Shown: one piece after another, positions 43,524 through 51,751 of the stretch
Layout of the letters: each line of letters opens with the position of its first letter
How positions within the stretch are numbered: the stretch's first letter is position 1
Source: an uncultured Oscillospiraceae bacterium
GTDB taxonomy: Bacteria > Bacillota > Clostridia > Oscillospirales > Oscillospiraceae
DNA length: 64,000 nt
NCBI GenBank assembly: GCA_934646185.1
Contig: CAKUEH010000003.1
Location: 101,747-165,746 of the forward strand
Direction of reading: 5' to 3'
Translations under genes and position numbers: made by a program
Notes under the pieces: generated by a model
Database searches by the model: none
What the model was told of the DNA's origin: nothing
Seen by the model: the letters and a program-made list of their open reading frames with translations, nothing else

Positions 43524-44171
43524 TCAATCGAGCGTCTCTATCAATCTAACTAAATACTGCAAAATCATGGAAGCATCATATGCTGCGATTTCGCCGTCTT
43601 TGTCCACATCTGCTGCGGGATTTCCTGTCAGGTCTATAAGATTGACAGTGTGCTGCAAAATCAAGGATGCATCATATGCAGCAATCTCGCCATCATTGTC
43701 CACATCTCCCCGTTTGTACTTCGGCTTCTCGCCATACTCCAGCGAAGCGACCTTCGTGAGTTTTACGCTGTCGGTGCTGACATAGACGTTATACGTGCCC
43801 GGTTCCATCTGTTTGGGGAACAGGATGAATTCGGTCGGGTCCGTAATGTTCTGCTGGTCGATGTACTGCAGGTTTCTCTCGGTCGGGGTGGGGATGCCCT
43901 CGGTGCCATCCGCCTGCTTCGCGCCCTCTTTCAGAAGGAGGACGAGCGAGTATTTACCGGACAGGTCGTCGCAGGTCAGCTTAAACTTGGTCGCGCCCGC
44001 GTAGAAGCCGCCGGTGACGCTCTCTCCGCCGACCACGGTCAGGGTATAGCCGTCGCTGTCCTTGAGGTTGAATGCGCCCAGGGTCTCGGGGGTGTCCGCC
44101 GCGAACGCGGCGGCGGTAAGCGCCGTGAGCGTCAGCACTGCGAGCAGCAGCGCAAGGATCCTTCTTTTCAT
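43524..44171 (-). CDS. Small secreted dockerin protein
   Basis: A 215-aa exported protein (signal peptide 1-25). Residues about 26-150 form a compact beta-rich domain of unknown family. The C terminus is a type I dockerin: two EF-hand-like calcium loops, GDVDNDGEIAAYDASLIL and ADVDKDGEIAAYDASMIL, each with DxDxDGxxxxxD and the same AYDAS recognition residues. Dockerins bind cohesins, and a cohesin gene overlaps it by four bases. There is no glycoside hydrolase domain, so the cargo is the unknown N-terminal domain. Confidence 0.88.
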   Translation of the reverse strand: MKRRILALLLAVLTLTALTAAAFAADTPETLGAFNLKDSDGYTLTVVGGESVTGGFYAGATKFKLTCDDLSGKYSLVLLLKEGAKQADGTEGIPTPTERNLQYIDQQNITDPTEFILFPKQMEPGTYNVYVSTDSVKLTKVASLEYGEKPKYKRGDVDNDGEIAAYDASLILQHTVNLIDLTGNPAADVDKDGEIAAYDASMILQYLVRLIETLD

Positions 44172-45331
44172 GCCGCTTCCTCCATCTCAGTCATAAATTT
44201 ATCTGCATACCGCAGCAGGATCGCCGCGATCTGTGCACGCGATGCGTTGGCCTCCGGCGCGATGCGGCTGCCGCCGACGCCGGAAACAAGCTCGTGATAG
44301 ACCGCCCACCAGAGCGCATCCTTCGCCCAGGAGGCGATCGAGGCGCTGTCGGTGAAGGTCTGGTCGTAGATGCCGGAGAGCATCAGCTCCGCCCCGCTCT
44401 GGCCGCCGTTCAGGCGGAACAAAATCGCGGTGGCCTGCTGGCGCGTGATGGGCGCGCTGGGGCCGAAGCGCGTGTCGGACAGGCCGTTGACATAGCCGTT
44501 TTCCACGGCCCAGCTCAGGGCGTCCCGGTACCAGCCGCCGTCCGCGGTGTCTTCAAACGCGGCGGCCTGGGTCGCGGCGGGCTGGCCGCACATGCGCCAG
44601 AGCATGAGGACGAACTGTGCCCGGGTCACGGGGGCGTCGGGACGGAAGGTGCCGTCGGAGTAGCCGGTGACGAGGCCGAGCTCTGCCGCGCGTTCGACCG
44701 AGGCGAAGGCCCAGTGGAGGCTGTTCACGTCGCGGAACGTGCCGGTCTGGAATTCCTCCTGCTCGGCGTCAGGCTCTTTTTCGCCGTCTTCGGGCTTTTC
44801 GCCGTCAGCGGGCTTGCCCTCGGCGGTGCTGCCGGAGCCGGTGCTTCCGGTCGACTGCGAGACGAGCGACGGGAGCGCGTAGGACACGGACAGGTCCTTG
44901 CCGCTCGCGTCGGACAGGACGCTTTCGGCGAGGGAGAGCTTCGCGTCGCCCGTCTTTTTGACCTTGAAGGTGAAGGTGACGAGGCTGCCGTCGCGCTTCA
45001 CGGCGTTCGTCGTGGCGGCGGCCAGGATCGCGCCGGTGCCGCCCCGGGTGCCGTGCGGGTTGCTCGCGGAGAGCATGCCGCCGACAAGATCGCCGTTTTC
45101 CACGCCGGTACACTCGACGATGGAATCGTCGTAGCCCAGCTTCAGCTGCAGGGCGCTCAGGCCGGTGTTGCCCGAGAGGTCGATCGTGACCGTGAAGGTC
45201 TTGCCGACCGCAGGGAGCTTGTCCGGGGCTGTGACCGTCACGGTCGCGCCCGCGGCACACGCCAGCGGCGTCAGCAGCTGCACCGCGAGAAGCAGCGCTA
45301 TGCTCAGTGCCAATATTCGGTTGCGTTTCAT
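44168..45331 (-). CDS. Cohesin-SLH cell-surface anchor protein
   Basis: A 387-aa exported protein. ATG 45331 is chosen because GGGAGGA lies nine bases upstream; a more upstream ATG abuts the ribosome site. After the signal peptide (to about residue 27) comes a single cohesin domain (about 30-160: VTIDLSGNTGLSALQLKLGY, LVTFTFKVKKTGDAKLSL). A Gly/Ser/Glu-rich linker follows. Then three SLH repeats (GLVTGYSDGTFRPDAPVTRA, NGYVNGLSDTRFGPSAPITR) attach it to the cell wall. It overlaps the dockerin gene by four bases, so anchor and partner are made in step. A minimal, one-cohesin anchoring scaffoldin is the simplest reading. Confidence 0.88.
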   Translation of the reverse strand: MKRNRILALSIALLLAVQLLTPLACAAGATVTVTAPDKLPAVGKTFTVTIDLSGNTGLSALQLKLGYDDSIVECTGVENGDLVGGMLSASNPHGTRGGTGAILAAATTNAVKRDGSLVTFTFKVKKTGDAKLSLAESVLSDASGKDLSVSYALPSLVSQSTGSTGSGSTAEGKPADGEKPEDGEKEPDAEQEEFQTGTFRDVNSLHWAFASVERAAELGLVTGYSDGTFRPDAPVTRAQFVLMLWRMCGQPAATQAAAFEDTADGGWYRDALSWAVENGYVNGLSDTRFGPSAPITRQQATAILFRLNGGQSGAELMLSGIYDQTFTDSASIASWAKDALWWAVYHELVSGVGGSRIAPEANASRAQIAAILLRYADKFMTEMEEAA

Positions 45332-45380
45332 GCTTCGCATTCCTCCCTCGTTCCGGCCGGGGGTGTCTGCCGGAGCCGGT

Positions 45381-45399
45381 TTGTAACAATATGTTACAA
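45381..45399. promoter_or_regulatory. Perfect palindrome in the leader of the cohesin operon
   Basis: TTGTAACA and TGTTACAA are perfect eight-base arms around a three-base spacer. It lies between the promoter and ATG, so it could be a repressor operator or an RNA hairpin. The spacing suits a dimeric regulator. Confidence 0.5.
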
Positions 45400-45441
45400 A
45401 TTCTTGCAGTAGTCTACACTACCCCTAGTATTTGTACGTTA

Positions 45442-45470
45442 ATTATATACGAAGTGTTTTGCAAATGCAA
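45442..45470 (-). promoter_or_regulatory. SigA promoter of the cohesin-dockerin cluster
   Basis: On the minus strand TTGCAT (45465-45470), 17-base spacer, TATAAT (45442-45447), about 110 bases before the cohesin-SLH start. Confidence 0.7.
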
Positions 45471-45524
45471 GATGCTGGCTGCTAAATTTGCAGAGAATTT
45501 GTAAAATCTTTCTGGGAGGAAAAG

Positions 45525-45688
45525 AAGCCTCCCCTTGCCGCGCCCCGCGCGGTAAGGGGAGGTGGCATTTGCGGAAGCAAATGACGGAGGGGATGGGCTG
45601 CAAATTTTAGAGTTTGCCGAAATTTACGGCGTTCGAATCCCCTCAGGCGCTTCGCGCCAGCATCCCTTGGGCCCAAGGGGAGCCTTTT
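45525..45688. repeat. Intergenic repeat, family A (full copy, inverted)
   Basis: Runs AAGCCTCCCCTTGCC to CCCAAGGGGAGCCTT, in the opposite orientation to the copies at 4545 and 10263. GACGGAGGGGAT and CGTTCGAATCCCCTCAGGCG are conserved. Confidence 0.85.
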
Positions 45689-45693
45689 TGGGG

Positions 45694-45767
45694 GCATTCG
45701 AAATTTGCGGCGTTCGAATCCCCTCAGGCGCTTCGCGCCAGCTCCCCTTGTGCCCAAGGGGAGCCTT
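45694..45767. repeat. Intergenic repeat, family A (half copy in tandem)
   Basis: A second, partial unit directly after the full copy: GCGTTCGAATCCCCTCAGGC then AGCTCCCCTTGTGCCCAAGG. The tandem shows that the right half can duplicate on its own. The two copies fill the gap 45471-45771. Confidence 0.75.
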
Positions 45768-45771
45768 GAGT

Positions 45772-46191
45772 CTAGGGTTGATCCATGTCGGAGATCAGGA
45801 TGTTATCGGTGCCGTGGGCTTCGAATTCGGCGATGTAATCGTCCATGCGGGAGACAAGCTCCTCGTAATTGTCGTTGGATACCGGCTGGTATTCCATGTC
45901 GCGCCGCGCGAGCTCTTCGGCGAGAATTTCATAGAATACCGTGTCCTCATAGTCCATGATGGCCTCGTGGATGCCGCCGTCGGAAAACGCGCGGGAGGGT
46001 ACGTCGGCCCCCTCGTACCGCTCGACAAGCGCGCCCATGCCCTGCTCCCGGCAGAGCGCGAAGAGCTTGGATTCCAAATCGTCGTAATCCGCAAAGCGGT
46101 CGTCGCCGCGGGTCGAGTTGAGGATCCAGTTTCCGATGTATACCATATCCAGAAGACGGCGGAACTCTTTTTTCGATAGATCGATCTGCAT
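45772..46191 (-). CDS. Hypothetical acidic protein, 139 aa
   Basis: A soluble, acidic, mostly helical protein (MQIDLSKKEFRRLLDMVYIG at the N terminus, ISDMDQP at the end) with no signal peptide or membrane helix. No family is recognised. The order of charged and hydrophobic residues suggests a small helical bundle. AGAGGAGG lies before ATG and a TATAAT -10 is found at about 46220 on the minus strand. It is monocistronic, followed by the family A tandem. Confidence 0.7.
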   Translation of the reverse strand: MQIDLSKKEFRRLLDMVYIGNWILNSTRGDDRFADYDDLESKLFALCREQGMGALVERYEGADVPSRAFSDGGIHEAIMDYEDTVFYEILAEELARRDMEYQPVSNDNYEELVSRMDDYIAEFEAHGTDNILISDMDQP

Positions 46192-46280
46192 ATCTAAAGC
46201 CTCCTCTGCGATGTTACTCTATTATATACACTTTGGTCTTCATTTTCCACTGTTAATTTTTGATCGCCCGCGGGTTTTGA

Positions 46281-46309
46281 TTGCCTTGCGGGGCGGTTCG
46301 GGGTATACT
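46281..46309 (+). promoter_or_regulatory. SigA promoter of the phosphoesterase gene
   Basis: TTGCCT (46281-46286), 17-base spacer, TATACT (46304-46309), 35 bases before the ATG. Confidence 0.65.
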
Positions 46310-46344
46310 GGAGAAAAACCGGCTTCGCCGCAGGAGGTAGACGC

Positions 46345-47040
46345 ATGATCTGGCTGACAGGAGACACGCACGGGCATTTTGACCGCATCGAGGCATTCTG
46401 CCGGGAACGGCAGACCACGACGGACGATCTTCTGGTGATTCTGGGCGATTCCGGGTTCAATTTCGGCGGGGGCGAGCGCGATCTGGCGCTGAAAACGCGC
46501 GCGGCGCGCTTCCCTGTTACGATCCTCTCCCTGCACGGCAACCGGGAGAACCGGCCGCAGAATATTCCGGGGTATGCGGAGGGGGAATTCTGCGGCGGGA
46601 AGATTTTGTACGAGCCGCAGTTTCCGAATCTGCTGTTCGCCGTGGACGGGGAGGTCTACCGGCTGGGCGGGAAGGACTGTCTGGCGGTCGGCGGGGCGTA
46701 TTCCACGGGGAAGGAATACCGGCTGGCAAAGGGAATGGGCTGGTGGCCGGACGAGCAGCCGTCGGAGGAAACGAAGCGGCGCGTCGAGCGGCTGCTGGAC
46801 GCGCGGGGCTGGCAGATGGATATCGTGCTGACGCACACGTGCCCGCTGCGCTATAAGCCGCTCGAGGCGCTCAAGCCCGATCTCGACCAGTCCACGGTCG
46901 ACAGCACGACGGAGGAATGGATGGACGGGATCGAATCGCGGCTTCGCTATGCGCGCTGGTACTGCGGGCATTTTCATACGGACAAGACGGTCGGGCGGCT
47001 GCGGATCCTGTTTCGGGAGATCGTGGAGCTGGAGGGGTAG
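46345..47040 (+). CDS. Calcineurin-like metallophosphoesterase
   Basis: A 231-aa cytoplasmic phosphoesterase. All five metal-binding blocks are present: GDTHGHF (residues 6-12), LGDSGFNFGGG, LHGNREN, VLTHTCP and CGHFHTDK. The fold binds two divalent metals. Substrate is not predictable; members of this short group are usually uncharacterised phosphatases. GCAGGAGG precedes ATG. It is monocistronic and followed by a family B repeat. Confidence 0.88.
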   Translation: MIWLTGDTHGHFDRIEAFCRERQTTTDDLLVILGDSGFNFGGGERDLALKTRAARFPVTILSLHGNRENRPQNIPGYAEGEFCGGKILYEPQFPNLLFAVDGEVYRLGGKDCLAVGGAYSTGKEYRLAKGMGWWPDEQPSEETKRRVERLLDARGWQMDIVLTHTCPLRYKPLEALKPDLDQSTVDSTTEEWMDGIESRLRYARWYCGHFHTDKTVGRLRILFREIVELEG

Positions 47041-47066
47041 GATTTGGGCAGTGGACGCGCCCGTAC

Positions 47067-47222
47067 AAGCCTCCCCTGAAAGGGGAGGTGGCTCGGCGGT
47101 ACGCCGAGTCGGAGAGGTGCTGCGGGCAGTATGGATTCGCATTGGGCTTCCGCTTTTCGCGGGTGCCTGCTGCGACCTCTCAGTCAGCTGCGCTGACAGC
47201 TCCCCTTTCAGGGGAGCCTTTT
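47067..47222. repeat. Intergenic repeat, family B (full copy)
   Basis: Runs AAGCCTCCCCTGAAAGGGG to CCCCTTTCAGGGGAGCCTTT, with GCCGAGTCGGAGAGGT and GCATTGGGCTTCCGC conserved with the copy at 30538. Confidence 0.8.
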
Positions 47223-47263
47223 CTTTTGTGGAGCGCTACATTATATAATATCTATCAACACAG

Positions 47264-47297
47264 AAAAAACGCTGCGGACGAAATCGTCCGCAGCGTT
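47264..47297 (-). terminator. Rho-independent terminator after tRNA-Gly
   Basis: On the minus strand CGCTGCGGACG pairs with CGTCCGCAGCG around a short loop, followed by six T residues. It directly follows the tRNA 3' end. Confidence 0.9.
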
Positions 47298-47298
47298 T

Positions 47299-47374
47299 TG
47301 GAGCGGGTGACGAGGCTCGAACTCGCTACCTCCACCTTGGCAAGGTGGCGCTCTACCGGATGAGCTACACCCGC
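47299..47374 (-). tRNA. tRNA-Gly (GCC anticodon)
   Basis: The minus strand reads GCGGGTG at the 5' end, a D-arm TAGCTCATCCGGTAGAGC, an anticodon stem-loop with TTGCCAA (anticodon GCC), a T-arm with GTTCGAGC, and CACCCGC pairing back to the acceptor stem, then TCCA. CCA is encoded. A terminator follows. Confidence 0.95.
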
Positions 47375-47443
47375 ATCTCAAATGCAGGTATGATTATAGC
47401 AGAAGATTTGAAAAAGTCAAGTGCTTTTTTCAAATTTTCGGGT

Positions 47444-48025
47444 CTACGGCAGCATGTAGGGCTGCAGCGTGCGGAAGATGAGGCCGAAGACCTGCTCGTC
47501 CAGCTCGGGCGTGTCTTCAAGATCGCCGCAGAGGACGTGCGAGACAAAGCTGAGGATCGTCTCGAACACGTGCGCCATCAGGAGCCAGCTGTCGTGCGAG
47601 GAGACAAAATACCGGCTGAGACGGGCCTGAAGCTGCTGATAGTTGTGGTGGTGCAGGGCATGGGCGCTGGCGAGAAACTGCGCGGAATAATAATAGCGCA
47701 GATAGAAGCGGATATCGTCCGGCTGGGCCAGGCAGAAGCGCCAGACCGGCTCCCACAGCGCGCGGCAGCGCTGCTCAAGCGGCTGGCCGGGCACGTCCAT
47801 CACGTCCAGATTCTTGATGACCGTCTGCACAAAGCGCAGGTCGGTGCGGTTGAACGCGGATTGGAGCAGACCGTCCTTGCTGCCGAAATTGCGGTAGATA
47901 TAGACCTCGTTGCACGGAACCTCCGCCGCGATCAGCTTGGTCGTGGTATGGTCAAGCCCATCGCGCGCGGCAACACGAACGACCGCGTCGAGCAGCAGTT
48001 CCCGGTAGTTTTCCTTGAGCGCCAT
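47444..48025 (-). CDS. TetR-family transcriptional regulator
   Basis: A 193-aa regulator. The helix-turn-helix is TTKLIAAEVPCNEVYIYRNFG at residues about 27-47. ATG 48025 follows AGGAGATC with good spacing; a more upstream in-frame start (48046) has none. The ligand domain is helical. It is monocistronic. An AT-rich imperfect palindrome (TAGTATAGTATGTTAAAATA) lies about 25 bases upstream of the ATG and may be its own operator. Confidence 0.85.
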   Translation of the reverse strand: MALKENYRELLLDAVVRVAARDGLDHTTTKLIAAEVPCNEVYIYRNFGSKDGLLQSAFNRTDLRFVQTVIKNLDVMDVPGQPLEQRCRALWEPVWRFCLAQPDDIRFYLRYYYSAQFLASAHALHHHNYQQLQARLSRYFVSSHDSWLLMAHVFETILSFVSHVLCGDLEDTPELDEQVFGLIFRTLQPYMLP

Positions 48026-48221
48026 AGCCGGATCTCCTGAACACAAAGCATGTATTTTAACATACTATACTACGGAGAGAGCAGAAAATCAAGGTAATTT
48101 CTGCAAAATATGCAAAAATCCGAACGCGCCGGTCGTTATCGCGGCGTGGGAAGCGCGTTCCGCTCCGTCCGGCTGATCGTGTCTCATTCCCCACCCATAC
48201 AGAGTCTTGCGCTCCAGCGCA

Positions 48222-48256
48222 AACGCGCCCTTCTCCGGGTCGGAGAAGGGCGCGTT
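48222..48256 (-). terminator. Terminator of the ygfK transcript
   Basis: AACGCGCCCTTCTCC pairs with GGAGAAGGGCGCGTT across five bases, 11 bases beyond the ygfK stop on the minus strand. The following T tract is short. Confidence 0.75.
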
Positions 48257-48266
48257 GAGGCTTGTC

Positions 48267-51218
48267 TTATTCGGTGTAGAGATAGCTGTATTTGCCGCGG
48301 AGGGTGAGGATCAGGGTCTCGATGTCCTGCGGCAGCTCGTTCGGCTGGGACAGGTCGAGGATCTCGTCGGTTTCCAGACGGACGCGGATCTTGTCGCCGC
48401 CGAGGAACAGAACGCCCTTGTTTTCGCTCTCGTTCATGTCCTTCTCGGTCTGGAAGAGCGTGAACTTGTCGTGGCACGGCTCGGAGGCATACGGGCAGAA
48501 CTGCGTGCAGTTGCCGCACTCGTTGCACATCTTGTCGACGTGGACGATCTCGTGGCGGCCGTCGGCCAGCTTGACAACGACGTTCGCGCGGTTCGGGCAG
48601 GAATCGACGCAGTTTTCGCAGACGGTGTTGCAGTCGAGGCAGCGTCCGCCTTCGCAGCAGGCGCAGGAGGCCATTTTCAGAATGCCCTTCTTGGCGATCG
48701 CGTCGGCCTTGGCAGGATACGCCTGCTCGGGGATCTCATACGTGTGCGCCTCGCCGATGACGGCCTCTGCAAACGCGGCGGCGTCCGCAATGCCCTCGAC
48801 GACAGTCGCGGGGCCGCGGTGCGCATCGCCTGCCGACCAGACGTTTTCGACGTTGGTCTGGAAGGCCGGGCCCTTGCGGCCCATTTCGATGCCGTTTTCG
48901 GCCATGAGCTTCGCATCGACCTTCTCGCCGATGGCGGAGATGACCAGATCGCACGGAATCTCAAACGTTTCGCCGGTGGCGACGGGGCTGCGGCGGCCGG
49001 ATGCATCAGGCTCGCCGAGCTTCATCTGGTTGCAGATCAGCTTGCCGTCCTTCTGCTCGACGGGAGCGGCCAGCTCGACCAGCTTCACGCCCTCGTCGAT
49101 GGCGAGCTTCAGCTCGTGCTCGTCTGCGGGCATTTCCTTCTTCGTGCGGCGGTAGACGATGGTGGAGGAGGCCGCGCCCATGCGCTTGGCGACGCGGGCA
49201 GCGTCCATGGCGGTGTTGCCTGCGCCGACGACGACCACATGGCCCTCGAGGCACGGCTTGACCTGCTGCTTCATTTCCTTCATCCAGCCGATGACGCCCT
49301 TGACATTGCCGGGGATGCCGAGCTCGCCCGCCTGCCATGCGCCGGTGGCCATCAGAATGTGGGTGTAGCCCAGCTTCTTGAGCTCGTCAACGCTCGGAGC
49401 CGGTGCGCCGCACTTGACTTCCACGCCGAGGCGCTCCATGAGGGCGACATCTTTGTCCAGCGCTTCGTCGGAGATGCGGAACGCGGGGATGACATAGCGC
49501 GGCACGCCGCCGAGCTTTGCTTCGCGCTCGAAGATCGTGGTCTCCACGCCGCCGCGGGCGAGGAAGTAGGCCGCCGCAATGCCGGTCGGGCCGCCGCCGA
49601 TGATCGCGGCCTTCTTGCCGGGCAGCTTCGCGGTCGGCTTCATCGACGCCATGAGCGCGCCGTAGCCGTGCTCTGCTGCAACCAGCTTGGTGTCGCGGAT
49701 ATGGACGGATTCGTCATAGAAGTTGCGCGAGCACTTGTTCTGGCAGCGGTGCGCGCAGATCGTGCCGGTCAGGAACGGCAGCGGGTTCTTTTCCGTGATG
49801 AGCTTCAGCGCCGGGCCGTACAGTCCGCGGCGGACAAGCTCCATATACTCCGGAATATCCTGATGGATGGGGCAGCCGCCCTTGCAGGGTGCGGTGAAGC
49901 AGTCGATGAGGGGCACCTTGTCCTCGCTCTTGCGCGCGGGCAGGGGTTTGATGGGTTTGAGGTGATGGAAATCGCTGTGGCTGGCGGCGGACATGTCGCT
50001 GATGGCGGCGGAGTCCGTGCCGTTAAAGGCGTGATACGGCAGCTTTTCCGTCTTTTCGACCATCTGGGCCAGACGGTTGTATCCGCCGGGCTTGAGGATG
50101 GTGGTGGCAACGGTGATGGGCCAGATGCCGGCCGCGAACAGCTTGTCGCAGTTGAAGAATTCCGCGCCGCCGGCGAAGGAAATGCGCATTTTGCCGTTGA
50201 ACTGGCGGCTGATGCGATTGCACATCTCGATGGTCAGCGGGAAGAGGCTGCGGCCGGACATGTACATTTCGGTGCCGGGCAGCTCGTTCCGGGTGGTGTC
50301 GACGGGGAAGGTGTTGGAGAGCTTGAGGCCGAATTCCAGACCCCTGGAGTCTGCCAGCGCCTGCAGACGCTCGAACATCGGCACGGCGTCGGCCCACTGC
50401 AGATCCTCGTTGAAGTGGTGCTCGTCGAAGACGATGTAGTCATAGCCCATGGAGTCGAGGATGGTGCGGGCGGTCTTGTAGCCGAGGATGGTCGGGTTGC
50501 ACTTGACGAAGGTATGCAGGCCCTTTTCGGTCAGGAGATAGGACGCGATGCGCTCGATCTCCTGCGGAGGACAGCCGTGAAGCGTGGAAACGGTGACGCT
50601 GCGGCTGACGCGCGGGGAAATACCGGCGATGAAGTCCTTTTCCTCCGGGAACAGCTCGGTCAGGACGGCGAGGCATTCTTTGAACTGCGCGGTGTTCGAC
50701 GCGTCCATCATGTTGTCGATGTAGCTGTTGACCTTCTCGCCCTTGATGCCCTCGAGATCGTAGCCGACGGACATATTGAACACAAAGCCGTCCGGGGAAC
50801 CGAGGCCGTAGACCCTGGACAGGACCTTGAGCGCGCACCAGGCCTTGATATACTCGTTCTGTGCCTGCGGGACCTCGAGCTCGGTCGACCATTCCTGGTT
50901 ATAGCCCTCGTCGGCGGCCAGAATGCACGGACGCGGCACGCAGCGGGCCAGCTCTTCGCCGTCCATCTTCTGCACGGTCTTGACCTCGAAGAAGCGGGCG
51001 CCGGCAAAATACGCGGCGATGATGTTCTGCGCCAGCTGGCTGTTGGGGCCGGCCGCCGGGCCGAACGGGGTCTCGATCGTCTCGCCGAAGATGGGGAGCG
51101 TCTTGCCTGCGGCGTAATACGGCGTGTGCACGCCAAAAATCTCGCCCTCACGGGCGTATTCGGTGACGATCCAGTTCATCAGAGACTTGAACGGGATCGG
51201 ATACATTTTTTCAGACAT
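48267..51218 (-). CDS. ygfK: YgfK, iron-sulfur/FAD oxidoreductase (putative selenate reductase subunit)
   Basis: A 983-aa protein. The N-terminal half (to about 420) is a dihydroorotate dehydrogenase-like TIM barrel (TPFGPAAGPNSQLAQNII; STLHGCPPQEIE). The second half matches glutamate-synthase small-subunit flavoproteins: a four-Cys cluster motif (CKGGCPIHQDIPEY, CAHRCQNKCSR), FAD loop IIGGGPTGIAAAYFLARGG, NADPH loop VVVGAGNTAMDAARVA. The C terminus has two ferredoxin-like clusters (CLDCNTVCENCVDSCPN, CNECGNCTQFCPYA). The family is widely linked to selenium-dependent and purine-degrading clusters in gut anaerobes. ssnA and a small membrane gene lie upstream. The precise reaction is not settled. 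Confidence 0.92.
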   Translation of the reverse strand: MSEKMYPIPFKSLMNWIVTEYAREGEIFGVHTPYYAAGKTLPIFGETIETPFGPAAGPNSQLAQNIIAAYFAGARFFEVKTVQKMDGEELARCVPRPCILAADEGYNQEWSTELEVPQAQNEYIKAWCALKVLSRVYGLGSPDGFVFNMSVGYDLEGIKGEKVNSYIDNMMDASNTAQFKECLAVLTELFPEEKDFIAGISPRVSRSVTVSTLHGCPPQEIERIASYLLTEKGLHTFVKCNPTILGYKTARTILDSMGYDYIVFDEHHFNEDLQWADAVPMFERLQALADSRGLEFGLKLSNTFPVDTTRNELPGTEMYMSGRSLFPLTIEMCNRISRQFNGKMRISFAGGAEFFNCDKLFAAGIWPITVATTILKPGGYNRLAQMVEKTEKLPYHAFNGTDSAAISDMSAASHSDFHHLKPIKPLPARKSEDKVPLIDCFTAPCKGGCPIHQDIPEYMELVRRGLYGPALKLITEKNPLPFLTGTICAHRCQNKCSRNFYDESVHIRDTKLVAAEHGYGALMASMKPTAKLPGKKAAIIGGGPTGIAAAYFLARGGVETTIFEREAKLGGVPRYVIPAFRISDEALDKDVALMERLGVEVKCGAPAPSVDELKKLGYTHILMATGAWQAGELGIPGNVKGVIGWMKEMKQQVKPCLEGHVVVVGAGNTAMDAARVAKRMGAASSTIVYRRTKKEMPADEHELKLAIDEGVKLVELAAPVEQKDGKLICNQMKLGEPDASGRRSPVATGETFEIPCDLVISAIGEKVDAKLMAENGIEMGRKGPAFQTNVENVWSAGDAHRGPATVVEGIADAAAFAEAVIGEAHTYEIPEQAYPAKADAIAKKGILKMASCACCEGGRCLDCNTVCENCVDSCPNRANVVVKLADGRHEIVHVDKMCNECGNCTQFCPYASEPCHDKFTLFQTEKDMNESENKGVLFLGGDKIRVRLETDEILDLSQPNELPQDIETLILTLRGKYSYLYTE

Positions 51219-51236
51219 GTGATTACCTCCTAAGTT

Positions 51237-51686
51237 TTAATAGCCGCGGCCCTTCCAGAACAGCATCAATACGATGGGCAGCCCGGCTGTGACGAATGTC
51301 ACGAAATCCTTTGCGAATGCCAGCGCCTGCGCGCCGAGATCCGCTGCGCTGAACAGGGCCAGAATGCTGGTCAGGAAGATCAGAATACTTTTGAAAAACG
51401 GAAGGACTGAAACGGCAAAGATCACGGTTATTCCCGCGCGTTTTCCGCAGAGCAGCAGGAGCCAACCGACCAGCGCGGCCAGCCCGGCAAACGCGGCAAT
51501 ATACACGGTCAGCTTCCCCGGAAACAGCTCCGGCAGGTAGAATTCAAAGAACGAATTGAGACAGCGCAGGCCGAGCCGCTCCATGCCGATGTCGAAGAGG
51601 GCAAACAGAGCGGCATCGAGCGTGGAAAAAACGAGCACGGCAAGCAGAAGCCACTTGCAGACTCTCTGACGGGTGGTTTCGTACAT
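51237..51686 (-). CDS. Small integral membrane protein between ssnA and ygfK
   Basis: A 149-aa protein with four hydrophobic helices and no recognised family. ATG 51686 follows AGGAGGG with six-base spacing; an ATG two codons earlier touches the ribosome site. ygfK starts 18 bases after its stop, so the two are one transcript. A family A repeat separates it from ssnA. It might anchor or assist the YgfK complex, or be unrelated; there is no motif to decide. Confidence 0.7.
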   Translation of the reverse strand: MYETTRQRVCKWLLLAVLVFSTLDAALFALFDIGMERLGLRCLNSFFEFYLPELFPGKLTVYIAAFAGLAALVGWLLLLCGKRAGITVIFAVSVLPFFKSILIFLTSILALFSAADLGAQALAFAKDFVTFVTAGLPIVLMLFWKGRGY

Positions 51687-51751
51687 CAACATCCCTCCTG
51701 TTCTTCTGTTGTAGGCCTATCTTCCAATGATGCGCTGGCGCGGGAGCGCCC

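Noticed and set aside
38690..43549. A 1619-aa open frame on the plus strand over the giant SLH gene
   Set aside because: It is a shadow frame. The minus-strand gene has a signal peptide, MBG and SLH repeats and a ribosome site. The plus frame is low-complexity, lacks a ribosome site, and runs across two genes.
45525..45767. Family A repeat considered as a degenerate tRNA gene
   Set aside because: Only the T-arm-like GTTCGAATCCCCTC is present. No acceptor, D or anticodon stems fit, so it is at most derived from a tRNA.
48207..51233. A 1008-aa open frame antisense to ygfK
   Set aside because: High GC and strong codon bias open the opposite frame. The minus-strand product has clear FAD, NADPH and cluster motifs; the plus one has none.
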